DNA of 64,000 bases from an uncultured Dethiosulfovibrio sp. (GTDB taxonomy: Bacteria > Synergistota > Synergistia > Synergistales > Dethiosulfovibrionaceae): positions 1,136,001 through 1,200,000 of the forward strand of contig NZ_OY763420.1 of the NCBI RefSeq assembly GCF_963667585.1. The letters are read 5' to 3'. Positions 14,734 through 22,546 of this stretch are shown one piece after another (within the stretch, counting starts at the first letter, position 1; the number at the start of each line of letters is the position of its first letter). The position numbers and the translations under genes are program-made. A model generated the notes under the pieces. It made no database searches. It saw nothing but the letters and a program-made list of their open reading frames with translations, and was not told the DNA's origin.

Positions 14734-15159
14734 ATGGGAGCTCCTAAATATGGTCTTGTTGGCGAGGCCCCACAGATAAGGTCTCTTGTCGTTGGAGTGC
14801 TCGATGCGGCGATAAGGACGGTAGGGGTCGTCAAAAACGGAGTGGCGACGAAGGCCGCCTACTCCAAAGGGACTCTTGTCTCCAGAGGGAGCGACGGCAA
14901 GTATGCTCTCTTGACCGGGGCTAACCTGGATACCGCGGTAGCGGCTTTCCCTGGACAGACCTTCGGGGTTTTGGATGAGGATATCGTCGTTGAAGCCACG
15001 TCGGAAGAGACCGCTCAGGTGGTCCTAAAGGGAGAGATCGCCAGGGATATGGTTATCCTGGAGGCTACCGCTTTCGAGGATCTCGATGCCACGGTTAGGG
15101 CAAAGGTCGAGAATTTGCTTACCGGATCTGGGCTCATTCCCAGAGCGGTCAAAAGATAG
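14734..15159 (+). CDS. head decoration protein (lambda gpD-like)
   Basis: A 141-residue protein directly after the scaffold gene (AAGGAGG upstream of the ATG) and before the capsid gene, the usual place of the capsid-stabilising decoration protein. Family-like features are the glycine-rich start, SKGTLVSRGSDGKYALL, an Ala-rich TAVAAFPGQTFGVLDEDI turn, and the strand VVLKGEIARDMVI. It would trimerise on the expanded capsid. Confidence 0.75.
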   Translation: MGAPKYGLVGEAPQIRSLVVGVLDAAIRTVGVVKNGVATKAAYSKGTLVSRGSDGKYALLTGANLDTAVAAFPGQTFGVLDEDIVVEATSEETAQVVLKGEIARDMVILEATAFEDLDATVRAKVENLLTGSGLIPRAVKR

Positions 15160-15171
15160 GAGGCATGACAG

Positions 15172-16236
15172 ATGGATCCGCTTGATCTCTACACACCAGC
15201 GACACTGACCCACTCTATAAACAGGATAAAGCCTGAGAACCTCTTCCTTACAAAGGTGCTTGGGCAGGGAACCTCCATAAAGGCTCCGACGGAAGCCGCT
15301 ATGTTCGACGTCGAGCATGGTAGGCGTGATATGGCTCCGATGGGGCACAACGGCGATCCTGCGGCTAAGGTCGATCTGGCCGAGGGCTACAAGACCTACA
15401 CCGTCACTCCTCCTCAGATCTTTTTGGAGGACAAGATCAAGGCTTCAGAGGTGGCCAGTCGGAGAATGGCTGGGCAGTCTCCCCTTACCGTTGGCTCCGG
15501 GAACAGCGATGGGGTGGTAGCAGCTTTCAACGACATGATCGCCAAGAAACAGCAGAACCTGAAGAGGGCTATCTCTAGGCGAGTGGAATGGATGTTCTCC
15601 CAGATCTTGGGGACCGGCAAGATCGAGTATATGGAAGACTCCAATGGGAGGCCTTTCTCCCTCGATTTCGGAGTTCCCGCAGGTAACAAGTTCACTATAT
15701 CGGAGAAATGGGATGCTTCGTCCAGTGCTGGCGATCCTATCGTCCAGTTCCCCCAGCTTCAGCGGACCTTCGCTGAGCAAAATGGCGTAAACCCAACCGT
15801 GATTCTTGCGGGAAGAGGGGCGGCCGATGCTTTCAGGGGGAACCCCAACGTCAAGAGCTGGCTCAAGAGTGCCGGTGTCCAGATGCTTCAGATCAGCCAG
15901 GGTAACAAGGAGGATCTGGTTACCCCGATCGCACAGATTCCTGGGGTGGGGACGATGGTGGAGTATTCAGCTACCTACCCTGCCGACGGGACCGGAGTAG
16001 CCACGCCATACATTCCCGAGGACTGTGTCATATTGACCCATCCGTCTCTGTGGGAGATGCATTACGGGGCTATCAGCGATTTTGACCTTGGTGAAAATCC
16101 TCTGGCCATGGTCGAGCTGTACAGCAAGATAAAAGTCTCCCCTGATGGCAAGACAAAGAGCCTCTTCGCTGAGTCTCATCCTCTGCCGGTCCTGACCAGC
16201 GATACAGGGATAATGGTCGTCAAGGTTATCGGCTAG
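15172..16236 (+). CDS. major capsid protein (E family)
   Basis: A 354-residue HK97-fold major head protein of the lambda gpE family. It begins LYTPATLTHSINRIKPENLF, has the conserved FDVEHGRRDMAPM segment and an extended loop, then KRAISRRVEWMFSQIL, and ends with the strand VLTSDTGIMVVKVIG. The order protease, decoration protein, capsid protein supports the call. AGGAGGCATGACAG precedes the ATG. Confidence 0.9.
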   Translation: MDPLDLYTPATLTHSINRIKPENLFLTKVLGQGTSIKAPTEAAMFDVEHGRRDMAPMGHNGDPAAKVDLAEGYKTYTVTPPQIFLEDKIKASEVASRRMAGQSPLTVGSGNSDGVVAAFNDMIAKKQQNLKRAISRRVEWMFSQILGTGKIEYMEDSNGRPFSLDFGVPAGNKFTISEKWDASSSAGDPIVQFPQLQRTFAEQNGVNPTVILAGRGAADAFRGNPNVKSWLKSAGVQMLQISQGNKEDLVTPIAQIPGVGTMVEYSATYPADGTGVATPYIPEDCVILTHPSLWEMHYGAISDFDLGENPLAMVELYSKIKVSPDGKTKSLFAESHPLPVLTSDTGIMVVKVIG

Positions 16237-16240
16237 GGCG

Positions 16241-16639
16241 ATGTACTGCACGGCGGAGGATATCAGGGGAGAGCTGTATCTTCCCCTCATCAAGCAGATG
16301 GAGACACGCTTTGGCACGGGGTTTGATGCTTTTTTGGAGGGCCATGCCGTCAAGGCGACGGACTACATAAACGCTCAACTGGCGGGGCGGTTCCCGGTTC
16401 CCTTTCGTGTCCCTCCGTCGATCATCGTTTCCGTTGCCGCCAAGCTGGCGGCCTACTTTGCTATAGCTCAGTTTTCCGAACGGGAAGAGCTCTCCGAGGA
16501 TAAGTACAAGGCCGCAAAGGAGATGCTGGCAGGGCTGAGAGATGCGGGCCATCTGCCTGGAGAGATACTGCCCCCTGGGAACGTTCGGGGCGGGAGCCTC
16601 CCCCAGGTCTTCACCGACGACGAGTTAGCGGGGTGGTAG
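16241..16639 (+). CDS. head-tail connector (Mu gp36-like, DUF1320)
   Basis: A 132-residue helical protein that starts MYCTAEDIRGEL and has KATDYINAQLAGRFPVPF, the signature of gp36-type connector adaptors that attach below the portal. The four-base gap after the capsid gene and the following gpG- and gp37-like genes give the normal Mu-like order. Confidence 0.82.
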   Translation: MYCTAEDIRGELYLPLIKQMETRFGTGFDAFLEGHAVKATDYINAQLAGRFPVPFRVPPSIIVSVAAKLAAYFAIAQFSEREELSEDKYKAAKEMLAGLRDAGHLPGEILPPGNVRGGSLPQVFTDDELAGW

Positions 16640-16642
16640 GCC

Positions 16643-17152
16643 ATGAAGATAGATATCACCATGGAAGGCTTGCCCGAGGTCAAGAAGCTCCTGGAGAACG
16701 TCAAGGTAGCTCCGAAGAGTAACCGCCTCTGGGCAGGGATAGCCCAGAAGATGAGGGCGGAGTCGATGGAGTGTTTCAGGAAGCAGCGGGCTCCTGACGG
16801 GACACCGTGGAAGAAACTGTCTGACGCTACCCTTCGATCCAGGGCTTATCGGACCACGAGGGGGTATCGTCAGAAGTTAAAGCACATGAAGGGTAATCAG
16901 TCGGTTAAGTACCTCCGGGCGATGGCCTCGGCAACAATCCTTCAGGACAACGGAAAACTCAAAGGCTCGGTGGCAACAAAGTACACCGATACCTCAGCGG
17001 AGGTCGGTTCTGTCCTCAAGTACGCCAGTGTGCATCAGCTAGGGTGTAAGGAAAAGAACATCCCTCCAAGGCCATTTCTTGGAGTTTCGGAAAGAGGCAT
17101 GAGGGTGATCGTGGCGATGATAAACCAGGCGATAGAAAGGGCTGGTAAATGA
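16643..17152 (+). CDS. tail completion / virion morphogenesis protein (Mu gpG-like)
   Basis: A 169-residue basic protein of the phage virion morphogenesis family. Visible family features are the helix QKMRAESMECFRKQRAPDG followed by TPWKKLS, a Lys/Arg-rich middle, SVLKYASVHQLG and the C-terminal IPPRPFLGVSERG. It joins the head and tail during assembly. It overlaps the next gene by four bases. Confidence 0.82.
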   Translation: MKIDITMEGLPEVKKLLENVKVAPKSNRLWAGIAQKMRAESMECFRKQRAPDGTPWKKLSDATLRSRAYRTTRGYRQKLKHMKGNQSVKYLRAMASATILQDNGKLKGSVATKYTDTSAEVGSVLKYASVHQLGCKEKNIPPRPFLGVSERGMRVIVAMINQAIERAGK

Positions 17153-17556
17153 TGATCTTTGGGGCGATGGAGTACCTTACCCAAGGGATAGAGGCAGTGC
17201 CGGGGCTTTCGGATTTTGTCAAAGACAAGACCGGGAGCCCTCTTTTTGTGACGTCCAACGCCAGGGCAGCAACGGCTCCCTGTGCCCTGATCTCGGCGTC
17301 TAGCTGCAAGTATGCCGTGAACATGGGTCGAGGGACGGCGGAGTTCCTGGTTGCTTTTGTCCTGCCCCTTTTCGACGACGACGCCAGGGAGACTGCTCTG
17401 GAGTTCGCTGACTTGGTTGGTACTCAGCTCTATTTTTCTGCAGGACGTGGAGCCCATGGCCACAGGATCACCAGCGTGGCCATGGTAGGCATGGAAGAAG
17501 ACCTGGAGAAACAAGGCTTGTGGGTAGTTACTTTCTCCGTGGCGATTGACAGATAG
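17149..17556 (+). CDS. Mu gp37-like protein (DUF1834)
   Basis: A 135-residue protein starting ATGATGATC with overlap into the gpG-like gene. Position between the completion protein and the tail tube, and the pattern of a helical start followed by FLVAFVLPLFDDDA and a C-terminal strand (LWVVTFSVAI), fit DUF1834 tail-terminator-like proteins. The match is by position and general pattern. Confidence 0.65.
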   Translation: MMIFGAMEYLTQGIEAVPGLSDFVKDKTGSPLFVTSNARAATAPCALISASSCKYAVNMGRGTAEFLVAFVLPLFDDDARETALEFADLVGTQLYFSAGRGAHGHRITSVAMVGMEEDLEKQGLWVVTFSVAIDR

Positions 17557-17570
17557 GAAGGAGAGTCAGA

Positions 17571-18104
17571 ATGGCAAACGTAAAGAACGCTAACGATATT
17601 CTGATAGGGACAGGGAAAGTCTACGTGAACACCCTGGACGTAGGGCAGATCGATGGGGACATGAATTTTACCCACGGCAAGGAATACTTCGAGAAAAAAT
17701 CGGGGTTCCCCGCTCAGGTGGTAAAGAAGGTTTTGATAGGGGAGTCCTTCAAGTGCTCTTTCAGCCTTCTGGAGGCGAACCTTGATACCTTGCAGTCCCT
17801 CATGCCGGAGTACATCAAGGTCACGGAGACGGCGGGCGCAGGGCTTGGTATCGGCGGTGCTACCACCACAGACCAGACTTTCCTGCTGGAGTTCTGGCAC
17901 AAACGAACGGACGGGAAATACCGTTGCGTCCGCATCTGGAAGTGTCAGATAGACGGAGATTTTACGATGGGATTTAAGGAGCAGGCGGACGCCCCTATAC
18001 CTATCACAGTGACCGCCCTTGTGGATAGCACCAAGCCGGTAGGCCAGCAGCTCGGCGTGGTCGTTGATTACGAGGCGTCAGAAGCCCCCGACGGAGGTTG
18101 GTAG
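17571..18104 (+). CDS. major tail tube protein
   Basis: A 177-residue protein with alternating strands characteristic of siphophage tube proteins: GTGKVYVNTLDVGQIDGD, FEKKSGFPAQVVKKVLIGES, CVRIWKCQIDGDFTMGF. It is followed by the chaperone pair and the tape measure protein, the standard tail order. Its hexamers would stack to form the tail tube. There is no sheath gene next to it, so the tail should be non-contractile. Confidence 0.8.
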   Translation: MANVKNANDILIGTGKVYVNTLDVGQIDGDMNFTHGKEYFEKKSGFPAQVVKKVLIGESFKCSFSLLEANLDTLQSLMPEYIKVTETAGAGLGIGGATTTDQTFLLEFWHKRTDGKYRCVRIWKCQIDGDFTMGFKEQADAPIPITVTALVDSTKPVGQQLGVVVDYEASEAPDGGW

Positions 18105-18106
18105 GC

Positions 18107-18472
18107 ATGAAAGTAAGAGAGATACTCCGACCGGCTAGGGTCACTCAAAGGATCTTTGGCGAGGATCATGATTTGCGCCGCCTGTCTCTGGGGGACATTC
18201 TGGAGCTGGTCGGTCTGATCGATCCTGAGACCCTCAAGGGCGGAGACCCTTTGGTCATTCTGGAGAATGGCGGGAAGGCTTTGGGCTTTATCCTTGAAAA
18301 GTCCTTCCCCTCCTTCGACGGCTGGGACGAGTTCCCCAAAGACCAGCTTCCCTACATATTGGAGCTGATCTGGGATAGCAACGATATCTCGGGGCTGATC
18401 GCAAATTTTACTCAGGCGGCGGAGAGGATGAAGGGCAAGCTCTCCGACCTGAACGCAAGTATAAAGGGATAG
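18107..18472 (+). CDS. tail assembly chaperone, short form (gpG-like)
   Basis: A 121-residue protein between tube and tape measure genes, mostly helical (RRLSLGDILELVGLID, PYILELIWDSNDISGLI). The ATG at 18107 is two bases after the tube stop codon. The last sense codons AAG GGA, with the preceding A, form the heptamer A AAG GGA at 18463-18469, and TAG follows immediately. Confidence 0.75.
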   Translation: MKVREILRPARVTQRIFGEDHDLRRLSLGDILELVGLIDPETLKGGDPLVILENGGKALGFILEKSFPSFDGWDEFPKDQLPYILELIWDSNDISGLIANFTQAAERMKGKLSDLNASIKG

Positions 18473-18693
18473 AGGGGGATACCGGGATAGTGTCGTGCCT
18501 TTTGGTCCTGTCCCGGGAGTTCCATCTTGCCCCTGACGAGGTTTTGAACGAATGGTGGGCTTGGAAGTTCTGGCTATACGTCCAGATAGCTCCTGACGCC
18601 CTGGGAGGGGCAGAGGAAGAGCCTCCCAAAGGGAAAGGGGACCAAAAGTCCATAGATGATCTGGTCGAGTCCGGCTTTTTAGGAAGGGGGTGA
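18107..18693 (+). CDS. tail assembly chaperone, -1 frameshift product (gpGT-like)
   Basis: Slippage by -1 at A AAG GGA (18463-18469) would place ribosomes in the frame that stays open to TGA 18691-18693, giving a 195-residue fusion. The added part reads GIEGDTGIVSCLLVLSREFH, then APDEVLNEWWAWKFWLYVQ. The downstream frame has only a GTG at 18490 and no good ribosome binding site, while the heptamer fits the X XXY YYZ rule exactly. Lambda G/GT and many siphophages use the same device to set the ratio of two chaperones that coat the tape measure protein. Confidence 0.72.
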
Positions 18694-18697
18694 GGCG

Positions 18698-21394
18698 GTG
18701 AACCTCAACGAGATATGGATCAAGATAAAGGTCAATATCGACGAGGCGTCAAAGAACATAGGGGAGTTTGGCAAAAAGCTGGACTCCTTTGGGAACAAAG
18801 CGGTGGCCATAGGTAACAGCATGAGCAAGGTCGCCGATCCTATGATGGGCGGCCTCATGAAAGGCGTGTCGGCCGTCACCGCTGGCATAGGAGGGATCGC
18901 CGCCGCCGCCCTCAAGGTCGGAGGAGACTTTGAGCACGCCATGTTGATGGTCCAAGGAGTAGCAGGGGCCACCGAGGCGCAGTTTAAGCAGATGAGCGAT
19001 GCCGCGGCAAAGCTGGGAGAAGACCTCCCGATCTCAGCCACGGCGGCGGCGGAAGCGATGTATTCCCTTGCTTCGGCGGGGCTTTCGACGGAGGAGATCC
19101 TTTCTTCGGTCCAGGACGTTGCCGCCATCAGTATTGCCCAAAACTACGACCTGGCGAGCTCTGCCGAGATGGTTGTTGGAGCTATGTCGGTCTATGGCTT
19201 GGCGGCGGAGCAAGCGGGCAGGATCACCGATGCCTTTGCCAACGCTACGAAATCCTCTCAGCTCAACATGGAGAAGATGAAGTATGCACTGGCTGGAGCT
19301 GGTAAGGATGCCGCAAGGTTAGGGCTTGATCTGGAGCAGACTCTGGCTGCTTTGGGCGTTCTGGCGGACACAAACATGGATGGGTCCACCATGGGTACGG
19401 GCCTAAAGTCGGTTTTGCTGTCCCTGTTGAGCCCTACTGAGGACCTGGCAAGGCTCTTCCGGAAGATAGGGTATGAGGCGGTTGACGCCGACGGGAAGCT
19501 AAAGCCACTGGAGGAGACTTTCAGAGTCCTCCGAGAGGCGGGAATATCCTCCGCTGATGCGGTAGCTTTCTTCGGCAAGGAGGCCTCCGGCGTCGCTGAC
19601 GTGCTGATCAACAACGCCGATAAGATGACCCGGCTCGAGGAGGTTATGAGGACAACCGGTTCCGCTCAGGCGTTGCTGGAAAATCAGATGAAGTCCCTTA
19701 AAAACCATCTAAAGGGACTCTCCTCCGCCCTCGAGCAATCGCTGATAATCACCTTCAACGGCATAAAGAAGGAGACCAAGGAGCTTGTCAATACCGGGAT
19801 AGAGGCCGTGAAGGCTTTCAACGGATGGGCAGAGCAGACCGACGTTGTAGCGAAATCCATAGTCGGCTTTTCCGAAGGGTTGGGGCTTGCGTCTGTTTCT
19901 GCAGACTCTTTTGCTGAGTCCCTTAAAAAGATCTCCGTCGACGATGTCGTCAAAAAGTTTGAGGGGATTGGAGAGGGAATAGCCAAGATAGGGAAGGGCT
20001 TTTCTGACCTGAACGAACATATACCCTGGGGTGTGTTGATAGACAACATCGAGGGTATAGGCTTGGCGATCATCGGGTTTTGGTCCTTAGCCAAAGTGAC
20101 TGCCATCATAGGCAACATCGCCATTTTTGGTGGGGCTCTTGCAAATCTTTGGACAGGAACATTGGTCCCCCTGGCCGCTTGGATGGTTGCGAATCCTTTT
20201 GCCGTCACACTGATGACTACCGCCGGGGCTCTTATTTGGTTGGGGAAACAGCTTTGGGACTGTGCAGATGCCTGGTTCAAATGGGGGAAGGCAAGGAGAG
20301 AAGCCCAGCTAGCAGAAGAGCGAGCGAACGAGTTTGAAGGAATCTCTAAGGATTATGTCGATGCCGTCAAGGGGAGTGCTGACGCACTAGACAAGCTGCC
20401 TCCAAAGTATCGGGAGCTGGCAGAGGCCTCCATCAAAGCGAAAAAAGACATGATGGAACAGATCAAGGGCATGGGCGGGGAAAAGACCGACGTCCTGCTG
20501 GAGATCATGCAGGAATATCCCGAGGCCTTTCGGCTGATATGGACTGCGGTAGCGGAGGAAGCAGATAAAGGCATGGCGATGCTGCCCGAAAAACTCCGAG
20601 CCCGCTACATGGAAGCCTTTAAAGAGATGGAGTGGGTCCAGCGGAAGCTAGCCGAGAACAAAGACATGTTCTCCAACCCCGAGGACCTGCAAAACGAGTG
20701 GGCAAGCCGCCAGGCAGGGAAAACCCGGCAAAGTATCTCCGAGGTGGATTACGCTATAGCCCGGGTCCAGGACCGGCTCAAAGAGATAAAGGTGCAGGGA
20801 GCCCAGGCGATGGAGTCCTTTGGCCTGTCTACAGCGGAGGCCGGGGCCATCATGAAAGAGGAGCTACTAAAGACCGTCACCGAGTTCAAGGACGGCCTGG
20901 AAAAAGAAAGCCCCTATATGGCGACGGCCTTCGTCAACGCCCTGGAGAAGATGGGCAAAGAGGGCGGCGATGCGATGATGAACGCCGTTACCAACGCCTT
21001 GAAGGATAAGAAAGACGCTCCGGTGGATGTTTTGACAGGAGCGATAAAGCAAGGACTTATAAAAGGACCTGCCCTGAAAGAAGCCATGGGTATCATAAAA
21101 AAGAGGGCAGAGGAGATGGCGGAAGAGGCGTCAAAGGCGATTGAGGCTCAGTTCTCTGGATACTCTCCTGAACTACTAAAGGCTTTGAAGATCTTTCAAA
21201 GCTCCAACGCTCTCGGACAGGTAGGCATAGAGACCAAGTTTAAGCCCGCTGCGCCTGGAGCGTCGGTGAAAAACATCTCCAATCCGGTCTCTGTCCAGAT
21301 CGGCACGGTGAACGTAGGCAAGCCCGAGGACGCCAAGAAGACGGGGCAGAGCATAGGCGAGGGTATCTCTCGGTCCTTTTATCCCAGCTACTGA
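18698..21394 (+). CDS. tail tape measure protein (TP901 type)
   Basis: An 898-residue protein that sets tail length and helps DNA entry. The TP901 core lies at about residues 60-350 (GGDFEHAMLMVQGVAGAT, ISATAAAEAMYSLASAG, STMGTGLKSVLLSLLSP, FFGKEASGVADVL). Hydrophobic segments at about 450-520 could cross the host membrane. The rest is helical and charged. The start is GTG 18698 with GGGGGTGAGGCG upstream. At roughly 0.15 nm per residue it predicts a tail near 135 nm, a family rule of thumb. Confidence 0.9.
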   Translation: MNLNEIWIKIKVNIDEASKNIGEFGKKLDSFGNKAVAIGNSMSKVADPMMGGLMKGVSAVTAGIGGIAAAALKVGGDFEHAMLMVQGVAGATEAQFKQMSDAAAKLGEDLPISATAAAEAMYSLASAGLSTEEILSSVQDVAAISIAQNYDLASSAEMVVGAMSVYGLAAEQAGRITDAFANATKSSQLNMEKMKYALAGAGKDAARLGLDLEQTLAALGVLADTNMDGSTMGTGLKSVLLSLLSPTEDLARLFRKIGYEAVDADGKLKPLEETFRVLREAGISSADAVAFFGKEASGVADVLINNADKMTRLEEVMRTTGSAQALLENQMKSLKNHLKGLSSALEQSLIITFNGIKKETKELVNTGIEAVKAFNGWAEQTDVVAKSIVGFSEGLGLASVSADSFAESLKKISVDDVVKKFEGIGEGIAKIGKGFSDLNEHIPWGVLIDNIEGIGLAIIGFWSLAKVTAIIGNIAIFGGALANLWTGTLVPLAAWMVANPFAVTLMTTAGALIWLGKQLWDCADAWFKWGKARREAQLAEERANEFEGISKDYVDAVKGSADALDKLPPKYRELAEASIKAKKDMMEQIKGMGGEKTDVLLEIMQEYPEAFRLIWTAVAEEADKGMAMLPEKLRARYMEAFKEMEWVQRKLAENKDMFSNPEDLQNEWASRQAGKTRQSISEVDYAIARVQDRLKEIKVQGAQAMESFGLSTAEAGAIMKEELLKTVTEFKDGLEKESPYMATAFVNALEKMGKEGGDAMMNAVTNALKDKKDAPVDVLTGAIKQGLIKGPALKEAMGIIKKRAEEMAEEASKAIEAQFSGYSPELLKALKIFQSSNALGQVGIETKFKPAAPGASVKNISNPVSVQIGTVNVGKPEDAKKTGQSIGEGISRSFYPSY

Positions 21395-21411
21395 GGAGGT
21401 GACCCCATGTC

Positions 21412-21771
21412 ATGTACGACCACATAGCGAACTACGAGATGTCGGATATAGAGGAGATCCCTCACGGCGAGATGGTGGTCACCGCCTCGGGAGAGACGGT
21501 CTTCGTCCGTCGCCCTGGCGGCAAGGTCCGTTTCAGAGCCACCTTTCAGGGACACTATATCTCCCATCCCTCGGGCTTTTTCGAGATCGGCGACGTCTTC
21601 ACGTATCAGGGGATAGAGTACGTGGTGGAGCAGATAAAGCTTTCCGGGCTACACCGTATCAGGGCCACCGACGGCAAGTTCTTCGACGGCCGCACCTACG
21701 AGCTCCAGGCCCTATCCACCAGAGCCCATGACGGCCCTCTGACCATAAACAGACCCTTGGCAGGAGGATAA
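21412..21771 (+). CDS. hypothetical tail protein, 119 aa
   Basis: A strand-rich 119-residue protein after the tape measure gene (GEMVVTASGETVFVRRPGG, FEIGDVFTYQGIEYVVEQI). Family not recognised. GGAGGT lies 11 bases before ATG 21412, a long spacing; the nearer ATG at 21407 is in another frame that does not give a sensible protein. Position suggests a tail-tip or distal-tail component. Confidence 0.6.
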   Translation: MYDHIANYEMSDIEEIPHGEMVVTASGETVFVRRPGGKVRFRATFQGHYISHPSGFFEIGDVFTYQGIEYVVEQIKLSGLHRIRATDGKFFDGRTYELQALSTRAHDGPLTINRPLAGG

Positions 21772-21772
21772 C

Positions 21773-22546
21773 ATGGATTCCTGCTGGGTAAACGGCTACT
21801 CTATGGGGGACGACCTGCCCCGCTGCTGGACTGTGAGCCAGGGGGCGGAGCCAGAGATGGCTGTGGCCAACGTGGTGAGACAGGAGACCTTCGACGCCCT
21901 CACCCTTTCGGTGGAGCCTAGAACGGCCATGCTCTACCTAAAGACCTTACGTGTAGGCAGGATAGCCCTGTGTTGCCCGGACATAAGGTTTAACGCCCTC
22001 ACCAACGCCGGAAAGCTAACCAAGCTCCGTATCCGCTTTGGCGGCATGAGGTCGGCGGATATGCAGATATTCCGTCCTTTCCGCTTTCTGTGGTCCCCTG
22101 TTGAGGCGGAGGTAAACGTAACCCCTCGGTGGGTAATAGACGCCCTGGTGGAGGGCCGTACCGGAAGGCTATGCCACTGGGCAGAGGCTCGGATATCCGG
22201 GTCCATGAGGTGGACAACGGACCTCTTGGCCTCGGTGAGCAGAGGGGAAGGGGCGGCCATGGACCTGTCGTCGGTCCCACTTTGGGCCATAGACGGCTGG
22301 GCCTCTGGCCACTTTGCCAGGAGTTTAGCTGACGTGGACGGCACGGCCCAGACGGTCAGGGAGATACCGGTATCCATCCATCCCCGAGGTGGGGTGTCCT
22401 ACGTCTGGATGGAGTACAGCCCCTGGTGGAACCTATGGGCCCCTGTTGAAGGTAAGTCGGTGGGGGACGGAACGTTATCCCTGTCGGTCAGCCCAAGGAG
22501 GACCGACGTAACGGACGTCGAGGTGGTTGTGGAGGTGAGAGGATGA
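21773..22546 (+). CDS. hypothetical tail protein, 257 aa
   Basis: A 257-residue protein starting one base after the previous stop codon and overlapping the next gene by four bases. It is rich in Trp and Arg with alternating strands (VSYVWMEYSPWWNLWAP, RRTDVTDVEVVVEVRG). No domain is recognised. The place between the tape measure and the hub-like protein is where distal tail proteins are normally found, which is the best guess. Confidence 0.6.
   Translation: MDSCWVNGYSMGDDLPRCWTVSQGAEPEMAVANVVRQETFDALTLSVEPRTAMLYLKTLRVGRIALCCPDIRFNALTNAGKLTKLRIRFGGMRSADMQIFRPFRFLWSPVEAEVNVTPRWVIDALVEGRTGRLCHWAEARISGSMRWTTDLLASVSRGEGAAMDLSSVPLWAIDGWASGHFARSLADVDGTAQTVREIPVSIHPRGGVSYVWMEYSPWWNLWAPVEGKSVGDGTLSLSVSPRRTDVTDVEVVVEVRG

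Noticed and set aside
9792-17556. Transposable Mu-like phage
   Set aside because: The head genes are Mu-like, but a PBSX-type terminase pair and primase-helicase are present and no MuA/MuB-like transposition genes are seen, so packaging and replication are not Mu-type.
19684-20280. 198-codon minus-strand ORF opposite the tape measure gene
   Set aside because: Shadow of a long helical protein gene; no ribosome binding site and no neighbouring minus-strand genes.
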